NCBI GenBank assembly: GCA_021790715.1
Contig: JAJYGK010000043.1
Coordinates: 1 to 5,798, forward strand
Origin: Chloroflexota bacterium
Lineage (GTDB): Bacteria; Chloroflexota; Limnocylindria; Limnocylindrales; CSP1-4
Direction of reading: 5' to 3'
DNA length: 5,798 nt
The notes below the pieces were generated by a model. That model ran no database searches. It was not told where the DNA came from and saw only the letters and a list, made by a program, of their open reading frames with translations. The position numbers and the translations under genes were made by a program. This document shows positions 1-5,798 of this stretch, piece by piece; the stretch's first letter is position 1; each line of letters starts with the position of its first letter.

Positions 1-1349
1 GTCTCCTGGTTCACCCGTGCCTCGCACTCGGGCGAGCCGCACCAGTGGGCCCAGATGAACCCGCCCTCCTCCTCGTTGACGCGCCGGAACTCGGCGTAGT
101 CGTCGACGTGGTGGGTGTTCGCATCGCGGAACGCGAGCGCGCGCTGGAACAGCTCCTGCTGGTAGCCCTGGAGCCGCAGCGGGAGCTCGCCGGCGAGCAG
201 GTCGAGGGGCACGGCCTCGCGCGAGCGATCCACGCGCCGGACCAGCATGCCCTGCCGAGCCGCGACGTCGCGCGGCCCGACCTCGATGCGGAACGGCACG
301 CCGCGCAGCTCCCAGTGGTTGTACTTGAAGCCCGGCGACTCGTCGCGCCAGTCGACCTCGAGGCGGACCGCCCGTCCCTCCGGCGTGGCGCGCAGGGCGA
401 GCTCGAAGCGCTCGATCGCGTCGGCCACCGCCGCCCGATCCGTCTCGGAGCGGAAGATCGGCACCACCACGACCTGCACGGGGGCGACGTTGGGGGGCAG
501 GACGAGCCCCGCGTCGTCGCCGTGCGCCATGATCGTCGCGCCCACCATGCGCGTGCTGAAGCCCCATGACGTGCCGTGCGGGTGGCGGCGCTGGTTGTCG
601 CGGTCGAGGAACGTGATGCCGGCCGCGGCCGCGAAGTTCGAGCCGAGGTAGTGGCTCGTCCCCGCCTGCAGCGCCTTCCGGTCGCGCATCATCGCCTCGA
701 TCGAGTACGTGTAGACGGCGCCGGGGAACTTCTCGCCCTCGCTCTTGCGGCCGGCGATGACGGGGATCGCGAGCCATTCCTCCGAGACTTTGCGGTAGAT
801 CTCGAGGCCGAGGTCGACCTCGTCCCGGGCCTCCTGCTCCGTGGCATGGAACGTGTGGGCCTCCTGCCACAGGAACTCGGCCGTGCGCAGGAACAGGCGC
901 GTGCGCAGCTCCCAGCGCACGACGTTGTTCCACAGGTTCATGAGCATGGGCAGGTCGCGGTACGACTGGATCCAGTCGCGGACCGTCTCGGCGATGATCG
1001 CCTCGCTGGTGGGGCGGATCGCGAGCCACTCGTCGAGCTCCTTGCCGCCGGCGTGCGTGACCCACGCCACCTGCGGGTTGAAGCCCTCGACGTGGTCGGC
1101 CTCCTTCTCGAGGAGCGAGCGAGGCACGAACAGCGGGAAGTAGACGTTGCTGTGCCCGGTCGCCTTGATGTGGCGATCGAGCTCGTCGCGCATCGACTCC
1201 CAGATCGCGTAGCCGTACGGGCGGATCACCATGCAGCCGCGGACCGGCGAGTACGAGGCGAGCTCGGCCTTCAGGACGACGTCGTTGTACCAGGCCGGGA
1301 AATCGTCCGACTGGCGGGTGATCGCGGTGACGAAACCGTCCTTGGCCAC
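1..1349 (-). CDS. proS: Prolyl-tRNA synthetase, archaeal/eukaryal-type (3' end cut by window)
   Basis: Class II aminoacyl-tRNA synthetase that attaches proline to tRNA-Pro in the cytoplasm. The first 449 residues are visible. The class II core runs from about residue 20 to 285. It includes the RPTSE segment (112-116), a motif 2 region with VVRWELRTR then FLRTAEFLWQEAHT (about 143-166), and motif 3 HGTSWGFSTR (about 258-267), which ends in the expected Arg. An anticodon-binding domain follows (about 290-395). The C-terminal zinc domain begins at HWCGSPEC, where C437 and C442 match the first Cys pair of the T. thermophilus-type enzyme; the second pair lies beyond the window. There is no editing (INS) insertion between motifs 2 and 3, so this is the short type rather than the E. 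coli type. Family members have about 470-480 residues, so roughly 30 are missing. The GTG start at 1349 is chosen because AGGAGG lies 4 bases upstream and the reading MxKD-like start fits the family. It is separated from ispG by 217 bases. Confidence 0.97.
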   Translation of the reverse strand, partial: MAKDGFVTAITRQSDDFPAWYNDVVLKAELASYSPVRGCMVIRPYGYAIWESMRDELDRHIKATGHSNVYFPLFVPRSLLEKEADHVEGFNPQVAWVTHAGGKELDEWLAIRPTSEAIIAETVRDWIQSYRDLPMLMNLWNNVVRWELRTRLFLRTAEFLWQEAHTFHATEQEARDEVDLGLEIYRKVSEEWLAIPVIAGRKSEGEKFPGAVYTYSIEAMMRDRKALQAGTSHYLGSNFAAAAGITFLDRDNQRRHPHGTSWGFSTRMVGATIMAHGDDAGLVLPPNVAPVQVVVVPIFRSETDRAAVADAIERFELALRATPEGRAVRLEVDWRDESPGFKYNHWELRGVPFRIEVGPRDVAARQGMLVRRVDRSREAVPLDLLAGELPLRLQGYQQELFQRALAFRDANTHHVDDYAEFRRVNEEEGGFIWAHWCGSPECEARVNQE

Positions 1350-1353
1350 GGGT

Positions 1354-1359
1354 CCTCCT
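1354..1359 (-). promoter_or_regulatory. Ribosome binding site of proS
   Basis: On the minus strand this reads AGGAGG, a full Shine-Dalgarno match, 4 bases before the GTG at 1349-1347. It fixes the proS start. The 5' half of the site is contributed by the last bases of a 17-base tandem repeat unit. Confidence 0.85.
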
Positions 1360-1390
1360 GCAGCGGGTGCTGGCCTGCAGCGGGTGCTGG
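1357..1390 (-). repeat. Perfect 17-base tandem duplication in the proS leader
   Basis: Two adjacent identical 17-base units (1357-1373 and 1374-1390). On the minus strand each unit reads CCAGCACCCGCTGCAGG. Each contains a small inverted repeat, CAGC-ACCC-GCTG, that could form a 4-bp stem with a 4-base loop. The unit nearer the gene supplies the first AGG of the proS AGGAGG. This looks like a recent slippage or duplication event in the untranslated leader. Any regulatory effect is conjecture. Confidence 0.9.
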
Positions 1391-1409
1391 GCACGAGCCG
1401 AGCCCGAAT

Positions 1410-1425
1410 GCCGCGCATGCGCGGC
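1410..1425. repeat. 16-base perfect palindrome in the proS leader
   Basis: The sequence gccgcgcatgcgcggc equals its own reverse complement. As RNA it could fold as a 6-bp stem with a CAUG loop. As DNA it is a dyad that could bind a dimeric regulator. It lies about 60 bases upstream of the proS start and downstream of the candidate -10 box. GC-rich palindromes can arise by chance in such DNA, so a functional role is unproven. Confidence 0.6.
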
Positions 1426-1448
1426 GACGAGGGCGCGCTCGGGCGCCT

Positions 1449-1454
1449 ATGGTA
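1449..1454 (-). promoter_or_regulatory. Candidate -10 box for proS
   Basis: On the minus strand this reads TACCAT, which fits the TAnnnT form of actinobacterial -10 elements and stands out as an AT-richer point in a very GC-rich spacer. No convincing -35 hexamer is visible 16-18 bases upstream. If used, transcription would begin near 1441-1443 and leave a leader of about 90 bases before the proS GTG, carrying the palindrome and the 17-base tandem repeat. Confidence 0.4.
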
Positions 1455-1482
1455 GCGCGCCGGTGCGGGCCCGGACGGAGCG

Positions 1483-1524
1483 GCCGGCGAGCGGCGCCGG
1501 TGCCGGTGCCGGCCGGTCGCCGGC
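1483..1524 (-). terminator. Possible GC-rich hairpin downstream of ispG
   Basis: An 8-base inverted repeat, gccggcga at 1483-1490 and tcgccggc at 1517-1524, encloses 26 GC-rich bases. Smaller hairpins, gccgg-tcg-ccggc, sit at 1512-1524 and 1549-1561. These could help end the ispG transcript, but there is no U-tract, and in DNA this GC-rich such stems are common by chance. A weak call. Confidence 0.25.
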
Positions 1525-1572
1525 AGTGCCCATCGTGTGCCGCCGTCAGCCGGTCGCCGGCAGTGCCTATCG
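1512..1572 (-). repeat. 24-base direct repeat, second copy covering the ispG stop codon
   Basis: Copies lie at 1512-1535 and 1549-1572, 37 bases apart, with one mismatch (c at 1531 against t at 1568); the first 19 bases are identical. Each copy contains the inverted repeat gccgg-tcg-ccggc. The copy at 1549-1572 includes the ispG TAG stop (1567-1569). The mismatch makes the equivalent triplet TGG in the other copy. The pattern suggests that the 3' tip of ispG and its trailing hairpin were duplicated. Confidence 0.85.
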
Positions 1573-2799
1573 CGCCGGGACCGGCTCCTCGCGGCGTCCG
1601 TAGCGCCGCTCGACGTAGCCCTCCAGGATCCCCTTGAACTCCTCGACCAGCCCGTCGCCGCGCAGCGTGGTGGCCAGCCTGCCGTCCACGTACACCGGCG
1701 CCACCGGCTCCTCGAAGGTGCCCGGCAGCGAGATCCCGACGTCGGCGTGCTTCGACTCGCCGGGCCCGTTGACGACGCAGCCCATGACCGCCACCCGCAG
1801 CCCCTCGACGCCCGGGTAGCGCTCGCGCCAGGCCGGCATCGACTCGGCCAGGTAGCCCTGCACCTCCTGCGCGAGCTGCTGGAAGAACGTGCTCGTCGTC
1901 CGCCCGCAGCCCGGGCAGGCCGAGACCTGCGGCAGGAACTGCCGCATGCCGAGCGACTGGAGGACCTGCTGGGCGACCCGCACCTCCTCCGCCCGGTCGC
2001 CCCCCGGCTCGGGCGTGATCGAGACGCGGATCGTGTCGCCGATTCCCTCGTGCAGCAGGATCGCGAGCGCGGCGCTCGACGCGACGATCCCCCGGGTTCC
2101 CATGCCGGCCTCCGTGAGGCCCAGGTGGAGCGGGTAGTCGCAGCGGGCGGCGAGGCGGCGGTAGACGTCGACCAGGTCGGAGACGCCGGAGACCTTGGCC
2201 GAGAGGATGATCCGGTCGTGGGCCAGCCCGGTCGCCTCGGCGAGCTCCGCGCTCCGCAGGGCCGACTCGACCATCGCCTCGATCATCACGTCGCGCGCGC
2301 TGGCCGGCGCCGCGCGGCCGGCGTTGGCGTCCATGAGCTCGGTCAGGAGGGCCTGGTCGAGCGAACCCCAGTTCACGCCGATGCGGACGGGCCGGTCGTT
2401 CTCGATCGCGACCCGCACGATCGTGGCGAAGCGCTCGTCGTGGTGCTCGCGCGCGCCCACGTTCCCCGGGTTGATGCGGTACTTGTCGAGTGTCCGCGCC
2501 ATCTCCGGGTACTCCACCAGGAGCTGGTGTCCGTTGTAGTGGAAGTCGCCGACGATCGGCACCCCGATCCCGAGCCCGCGGACCTTGCGGACCATCTCGG
2601 GCACCGCCGCCGCGGCCGCCTCCGTGTTGACGGTGACCCGGACGAGCTCGCTGCCGGCGTGCGCGAGCGAGGCGACCTGCAGCGCGGTCGCGTCCGGATC
2701 GGCCGTGTCCGTGTTGGTCATGGACTGCACGACGACCGGCCAGCGCGACCCCACGGGGACGGCTCCGACCATCACGGTGGTGGTCGCGCGACGGGTCAC
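1567..2799 (-). CDS. ispG: 4-hydroxy-3-methylbut-2-en-1-yl diphosphate synthase (GcpE)
   Basis: Cytoplasmic iron-sulfur enzyme of the MEP isoprenoid pathway. It reductively opens methylerythritol cyclodiphosphate to hydroxymethylbutenyl diphosphate (HMBPP), the penultimate step. The protein has 410 residues, as expected for the short bacterial two-domain form. The N-terminal TIM-barrel domain (to about 280) holds QSMTNT (25-30), DFHYNG (85-90) and INPGNVG (109-115). The C-terminal domain carries the [4Fe-4S] ligands: C295 and C298 in SACPGCGR, C341 in GCVVNGPGE, and E348 as the fourth ligand known in this family. The GTG start at 2799 overlaps the rseP stop as GTGA and has a GGGGAGGGG Shine-Dalgarno-like stretch 7 bases upstream. 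The open frame continues upstream inside rseP but has no family similarity there. The last codons and the stop lie in a direct repeat, so the extreme C-terminus may be variable. Dxr of the same pathway is two genes upstream. Confidence 0.98.
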   Translation of the reverse strand: MTRRATTTVMVGAVPVGSRWPVVVQSMTNTDTADPDATALQVASLAHAGSELVRVTVNTEAAAAAVPEMVRKVRGLGIGVPIVGDFHYNGHQLLVEYPEMARTLDKYRINPGNVGAREHHDERFATIVRVAIENDRPVRIGVNWGSLDQALLTELMDANAGRAAPASARDVMIEAMVESALRSAELAEATGLAHDRIILSAKVSGVSDLVDVYRRLAARCDYPLHLGLTEAGMGTRGIVASSAALAILLHEGIGDTIRVSITPEPGGDRAEEVRVAQQVLQSLGMRQFLPQVSACPGCGRTTSTFFQQLAQEVQGYLAESMPAWRERYPGVEGLRVAVMGCVVNGPGESKHADVGISLPGTFEEPVAPVYVDGRLATTLRGDGLVEEFKGILEGYVERRYGRREEPVPAR

Positions 2800-3899
2800 G
2801 AGCCCGCCCCTCCCCTGACGAGGTCGAAGTAGCTCACCCAGATCAGGAACCCGAACAGCAGCATGAAGCCCACGAAATACGTCGCGCTTTCCAGGCTCGC
2901 GCTGATCCGGTTGCGGGTCGCCGACTGGAGCACGGAGACCACGATGCGGCCCCCGTCGAGCGGCGGGAACGGCAGCACGTTGACGATCGCCAGGTTCGCG
3001 GAGAGCAGCCCGATCAGCCACAGCAGGACGACGGGCGGCGCCTCCGTCCGGACGGTGCCGACGGTCTCCGCGATCCCGATCGGACCGCTCACGGGCGGCG
3101 CCGCTCCCGGGTTGCGGGCGATGGACGTCACCAGCTGCCCGAGCGCCCCCACGATCAGCCCGCACGCCTGCACGGTGCGATCGGCCCCCACCTGGATCGC
3201 CTGCACCGGCGAGCGCTGCACGATCGAGCCGGGCACGATCCGCGCGGTGATGCCGAGCGCTCCCTTGCCGGCGTCCACCGCCGCCTGGCCGTTGAGCGTC
3301 ACCGTCAGCTGGCGCGTCGACCCGCTCGGGGTGCGGATCGCGAGCGAGACGCGATCGCCCGCGTGAGCCAGCGTGTAGGACGTCGGGGCCTCGCCGTCGA
3401 AGTACGGGAAGGTGTGCCCGTCGATGGCCGTGATCACGTCCCCGGGCACGAGCCCGATGGAGGCGGCCGGCGAGCCCGGCGAGACGGTCTCCACCTGCGC
3501 GTCGGCGTTCGGCTCGAGGGCCGCCGCGATCACCACGAAGATCACGAGGGCGACCAGCAGGTTCATGAAGACGCCCGCCAGCAGGATCGCGACGCGGACC
3601 GGCAGCGACTTGCGCCCGAAGCTGCGCGGATCGTCGCTTCCGCCGTCCTCGCCCTCCAGGCGCACGAAGCCGCCGATCGGCAGCCAGTTCAGCGTGTATT
3701 CCGTCTCGCCGTCGCTGCCCAGCCGCGCGGCCCGCGGCGGGAAGCCGATCCCGAACTCGTGGACCCGGACCCCGGCCAGGCGCGCCACGATGAAGTGACC
3801 GAACTCGTGCGCGACCACCAGCCCGACGAGGATCGCGAGGAAGACGACCAGGGTGACGCCGGAGTTGAGGAGCCCGTTGAGGTTCAGGAGCCCGCTCAT
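2796..3899 (-). CDS. rseP: Site-2 intramembrane zinc metalloprotease, M50 family (RseP/Rip1 type)
   Basis: Membrane-embedded zinc protease of 367 residues that cuts substrates within or near the bilayer. Relatives cleave anti-sigma factors (RseA in E. coli, several in M. tuberculosis for Rip1); the substrate here cannot be read from sequence. Transmembrane segment 1 (about 14-38) ends in the zinc-binding HEFGH (31-35). A second hydrophobic segment (about 102-127) contains FMNLLVAL. One PDZ domain follows (about 132-205), with SPAASIGLVPGDVITAIDG as its core. The conserved SGPIGIAE stretch is at 271-278. Transmembrane segment 3 (about 289-308) leads into NVLPFPPLDGG (307-317), whose Asp (D315) is the third zinc ligand. 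A last membrane segment lies at about 339-357. All catalytic residues are present, so it should be active. The ATG at 3899 overlaps the dxr stop as ATGA, and the TGA overlaps the ispG GTG. The Shine-Dalgarno before it is weak (GCGGGGCGA), which fits translational coupling. Confidence 0.96.
   Translation of the reverse strand: MSGLLNLNGLLNSGVTLVVFLAILVGLVVAHEFGHFIVARLAGVRVHEFGIGFPPRAARLGSDGETEYTLNWLPIGGFVRLEGEDGGSDDPRSFGRKSLPVRVAILLAGVFMNLLVALVIFVVIAAALEPNADAQVETVSPGSPAASIGLVPGDVITAIDGHTFPYFDGEAPTSYTLAHAGDRVSLAIRTPSGSTRQLTVTLNGQAAVDAGKGALGITARIVPGSIVQRSPVQAIQVGADRTVQACGLIVGALGQLVTSIARNPGAAPPVSGPIGIAETVGTVRTEAPPVVLLWLIGLLSANLAIVNVLPFPPLDGGRIVVSVLQSATRNRISASLESATYFVGFMLLFGFLIWVSYFDLVRGGAGS
2807..2815 (-). 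promoter_or_regulatory. Ribosome binding site of ispG inside the end of rseP
   Basis: On the minus strand this reads GGGGAGGGG, 7 bases before the GTG at 2799. It lies within the last codons of rseP and supports the GTG that overlaps the rseP stop. Confidence 0.65.
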
Positions 3900-5089
3900 G
3901 CGGTCGCCCCGCGCTCGCACCAGGCACGCACCGCGACGTCGAGCGCCACCAGCTCGTCGAGGTCGGGGGCCGGCCCGCTGCCGAACCGTTCGACCGCGGC
4001 GGCCACCAGCGCATGGATGCCGGGGAAGTCGAGCGAGCCGCCCAGGAAGCGGCGGACCGCGATCTCGTCGGCCGAGATCAGCGCGGCGCTGGCGCGCGCG
4101 CCCGCCGCGCCGGCCTCGCGAGCCGTGCGCAGCGCCGGGAAACGGGCCTCGTCGGGGGCCTCGAAGTCGAGGGTCCCCAGGTCCGCCAGCCCGAGACGGG
4201 GCGCGGGCGACGCCCGCCGCTCCGGGAAGGTCAGTGCGTACTGGATGGGAATGCGCATGTCCGGGTGTCCGAGTTGGGCCTTGACGGATCCGTCCACGAA
4301 CTCCACGGCGGAGTGGATGACGCTCTGCGGGTGGATCACGACGGAGATCCGTGCGAGGCCCACATCGTACAGCCGGTCCGCCTCGATGACCTCCAGTCCC
4401 TTGTTCATGAGTGTTGCGGAATCGATGGTGATCTTGGCGCCCATGCGCCAGGTCGGGTGGGCCAGCGCCATCGCCGGCGTGACGCGTGCGAGCTCGGCGG
4501 CGGGCAGCGACCGGAACGGCCCGCCGGACGCGGTCAGCCAGATCCGGGCGATCGACGCCGCCGGCTCCCCGGCCATGCACTGCCAGATCGCCGAATGCTC
4601 CGAGTCGATGGGCCGGAGCCAGGCGAGCCGTCCGGCCGCGTCGGCCGACGGGTCCGCCCGTGCCGCCAGTGCCCGGGCCAGCGGCATCACGAGGTGGCCG
4701 CCGCTGACGAGCGTCTCCTTGTTCGCGGTCGCCACCACGTGCCCGGCGCGCAGGGCGGCGATCACGGGACGCAGGCTGACGACGCCGCCCGTGGCCACGA
4801 TCACGAGGTCGACGTCGTCGCGGGCGGCGAGGTGTTCGAGCGCGTCGGGCGAATCGTCGACCGCCACCCCGTCCGGCAGGCGGAGCCCCTCCCGGGCGGA
4901 GGGGTCGGCGAGCGCGACCACCGCGGGCCGCAGCGCCGCGGCCTGCTCCTCGAGCGTCGCACGATCGTGCCCCGTCGCCAGCGCCACGACCTCGAACCGG
5001 TCGCGCAGGCCGCCCAGGACGTCGACCGACTGACGCCCGATCGAGCCGGTCGAGCCCAGCAGCGCGACGCGGATCCGGCCGCCGGTCAC
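3896..5089 (-). CDS. dxr: 1-deoxy-D-xylulose 5-phosphate reductoisomerase
   Basis: Cytoplasmic NADPH-dependent enzyme that converts 1-deoxy-D-xylulose 5-phosphate to 2-C-methyl-D-erythritol 4-phosphate, the first committed MEP step and the target of fosmidomycin. It has 397 residues, normal for the family. The Rossmann NADPH motif is GSTGSIG (12-18), and ANKETLV is at 122-128. The metal ligands are D162 and E164 in IDSEHSAIWQC and E233. The SGGPF loop lies at 188-192. The active-site run from H211 to E233 has W214, M216, S224, N229 and K230 in the E. coli spacing. The C-terminal helical domain closes the protein. One oddity is that the usual LNAANE segment reads LISADE (337-342), replacing both Asn. 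The GTG at 5089 overlaps the cdsA stop as GTGA. No Shine-Dalgarno is visible and no in-frame start lies close upstream, so translation probably depends on coupling to cdsA. The stop overlaps the rseP ATG. Confidence 0.98.
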   Translation of the reverse strand: MTGGRIRVALLGSTGSIGRQSVDVLGGLRDRFEVVALATGHDRATLEEQAAALRPAVVALADPSAREGLRLPDGVAVDDSPDALEHLAARDDVDLVIVATGGVVSLRPVIAALRAGHVVATANKETLVSGGHLVMPLARALAARADPSADAAGRLAWLRPIDSEHSAIWQCMAGEPAASIARIWLTASGGPFRSLPAAELARVTPAMALAHPTWRMGAKITIDSATLMNKGLEVIEADRLYDVGLARISVVIHPQSVIHSAVEFVDGSVKAQLGHPDMRIPIQYALTFPERRASPAPRLGLADLGTLDFEAPDEARFPALRTAREAGAAGARASAALISADEIAVRRFLGGSLDFPGIHALVAAAVERFGSGPAPDLDELVALDVAVRAWCERGATA

Positions 5090-5798
5090 CGGGGCACCAG
5101 CACGACGTACGCGGCGAGGACGGGGGCCGCGAACAGGAACGAGTCGACGCGATCGAGCATGCCGCCGTGGCCCGGGATCAGGTTCCCGGAATCCTTCGCA
5201 TCGGCGGCGCGCTTCAGCATCGACTCCGCGAGATCGCCGGCCTGGGCCGCGATCCCCACCAGCAGGCCGACCGGGATCCCCTCGAGCGGCGAGCGGCCGA
5301 GACCGGCCAGGACCAGTCCCGTCACGACGACCGCGCCGGCCAGCCCGCCGGCGAGACCGGCGTACGTCTTCGAGGGCGAGATGTGCTGCAGGAAGCGGCG
5401 ACGCCCGAACGCGCGACCGAAGGCGTACGCGAACGAGTCGTACGACCAGACGCCGGCGATCAGCAGCAGCAGCCAGCCGCGTCCCGGGCCCAGTCCCGCA
5501 AGGGCGGCGCCGGCACCGAGCGGCGGCGCGATGTTGAGCAGCAGCAGCGCGAAGCCCAGCAGGCCGACGTACGCCGCACCGAACACGGTCGCGACCCAGG
5601 CCGCGAGCCCGTCGCGCGGGTCGGGCAGCCACAGGGCCGCGGCACCCGCCAGCAGCGCCCCGGCGACCGGCAGCGCGACGAGCGCACCGCCCCGCACGGA
5701 CTCGGGCAGGTCGGCGGCCGCCCCGGCCGCGACCACGACCGCCGCCAGGAACGTGCCGTACCGCGCGAACCCGCGGTACCCGGCGCGCGTGAGCAGCG
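5086..5798 (-). CDS. cdsA: Phosphatidate cytidylyltransferase (5' end cut by window)
   Basis: Integral membrane enzyme that joins CTP and phosphatidic acid to give CDP-diacylglycerol, the branch point of phospholipid synthesis. The C-terminal 236 residues are visible. The frame stays open to the right edge, so the true start lies outside; the GTG at 5736 is an internal Val within a membrane segment, not a likely start. The visible part is a series of hydrophobic segments (about six) rich in Ala, Leu and Gly. The family core DSFAYAFGRAFG (120-131) with HISPSKTYAG (138-147) is intact. The CDP-diglyceride synthetase signature runs from S192 through K195-R196, K201-D202 and HGG (210-212) to D215-R216-V217-D218, matching in full. 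The protein ends VLVPR with a TGA that overlaps the dxr GTG. In many bacteria uppS and frr precede cdsA, and they may lie just outside the window. Confidence 0.97.
   Translation of the reverse strand, partial: LLTRAGYRGFARYGTFLAAVVVAAGAAADLPESVRGGALVALPVAGALLAGAAALWLPDPRDGLAAWVATVFGAAYVGLLGFALLLLNIAPPLGAGAALAGLGPGRGWLLLLIAGVWSYDSFAYAFGRAFGRRRFLQHISPSKTYAGLAGGLAGAVVVTGLVLAGLGRSPLEGIPVGLLVGIAAQAGDLAESMLKRAADAKDSGNLIPGHGGMLDRVDSFLFAAPVLAAYVVLVPR

Larger units (their letters stand above)
1350..1566. other. Intergenic spacer between ispG and proS
   Basis: This is the only noncoding stretch in the window, 217 bases long. It is dominated by short repeats: the 17-base tandem, a 16-base palindrome, a hexamer run (gccggt twice, then gccgg, 1496-1512), and a 24-base direct repeat at the ispG end. 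I see no tRNA, no T-box-like leader, no convincing small gene and no run of T that would mark a classical intrinsic terminator. Confidence 0.85.

Noticed and set aside
510..512. Ala in HGDDAGLVLPP of ProRS where many relatives have Arg or Lys
   Set aside because: The human enzyme has Gln at this place, and the motif 3 Arg lies earlier in GFSTR and is intact. Probably ordinary variation.
1350..1449. T-box riboswitch or attenuator upstream of proS
   Set aside because: The leader is too short and has no T-box-like sequence or antiterminator/terminator pair.
1496..1572. CRISPR-like array from the repeated gccggt/gccggcagtgcc units
   Set aside because: There are only two copies of the longer repeat, 13 bases apart, next to a simple hexamer run. 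There are no regular spacers and no cas genes.
45..1637. Overlapping plus-strand open frames of up to 353 codons opposite proS
   Set aside because: They mirror the proS coding strand, have biased composition and show no family features.
1537..2832. 431-codon open frame on the plus strand
   Set aside because: Antisense to ispG; rich in Arg, Asp, His and Val with no domain. A composition artefact.
2800..4014. Upstream extension of the ispG frame through rseP
   Set aside because: The frame is open only because stop codons are rare in this GC-rich DNA. Similarity to IspG begins just after the GTG at 2799, and the extension reads out of frame through rseP.
3363..5033. 556-codon open frame on the plus strand
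   Set aside because: It lies antisense to dxr and rseP, which have full family motifs. Its translation is low-complexity (Arg, Ser, Ala, Pro) with no recognisable domain, as expected opposite a gene with G/C third positions.
5734..5736. GTG as a possible cdsA start
   Set aside because: The same frame remains open and hydrophobic to the window edge, and a start here would leave the protein short of normal CdsA length. It is more likely an internal valine.
1..5798. A novel accessory or defence system
   Set aside because: All five genes are recognisable housekeeping genes with intact motifs in a known actinobacterial order, and the only noncoding stretch is 217 bases long.

Overview
The window is high-GC chromosomal DNA (visibly around 70% G+C, with mostly G or C in third codon positions). 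It carries five housekeeping genes, all on the minus strand. In transcription order, from the right edge to the left, they are cdsA (5' end cut off), dxr, an M50 site-2 protease (rseP/rip1 type), ispG and proS (3' end cut off). A dxr–site-2 protease–ispG block is well known in Actinobacteria such as mycobacteria. Together with the base composition, the GTG starts and the archaeal/eukaryal-type prolyl-tRNA synthetase, it suggests an actinobacterial chromosome. A deep-branching lineage such as Thermoleophilia is plausible, but that placement is inference and no taxonomic search was possible.

Layout. Positions 5798 to 2796 hold cdsA, dxr and rseP, and ispG follows from 2799 to 1567. Each of the three junctions is a 4-base stop/start overlap (GTGA, ATGA, GTGA), so these four genes almost certainly form one translationally coupled operon. 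A 217-base spacer (1350-1566) follows ispG. It holds a 24-base direct repeat whose second copy covers the ispG stop codon, GC-rich inverted repeats, a possible -10 box, a 16-base perfect palindrome and a perfect 17-base tandem duplication that runs into the proS ribosome binding site. proS then runs from 1349 off the left edge.

How the genes work together. CdsA makes CDP-diacylglycerol, the precursor of phospholipids. Dxr and IspG are the second and the penultimate enzymes of the MEP isoprenoid pathway. The site-2 protease is an intramembrane protease that in relatives cuts anti-sigma factors and other membrane proteins. The operon therefore groups membrane-lipid precursor supply with an envelope protease. 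ProS charges tRNA-Pro and probably has its own promoter in the spacer, though read-through from the operon is possible.

There is no mobile element, CRISPR array, RNA gene, defence gene or other sign of an unusual accessory system. The long plus-strand open frames are antisense shadows produced by the G+C-rich third positions. The points worth a second look are small: the repeats in the spacer, the altered NAANE-like segment of Dxr, and the tightly overlapped operon.
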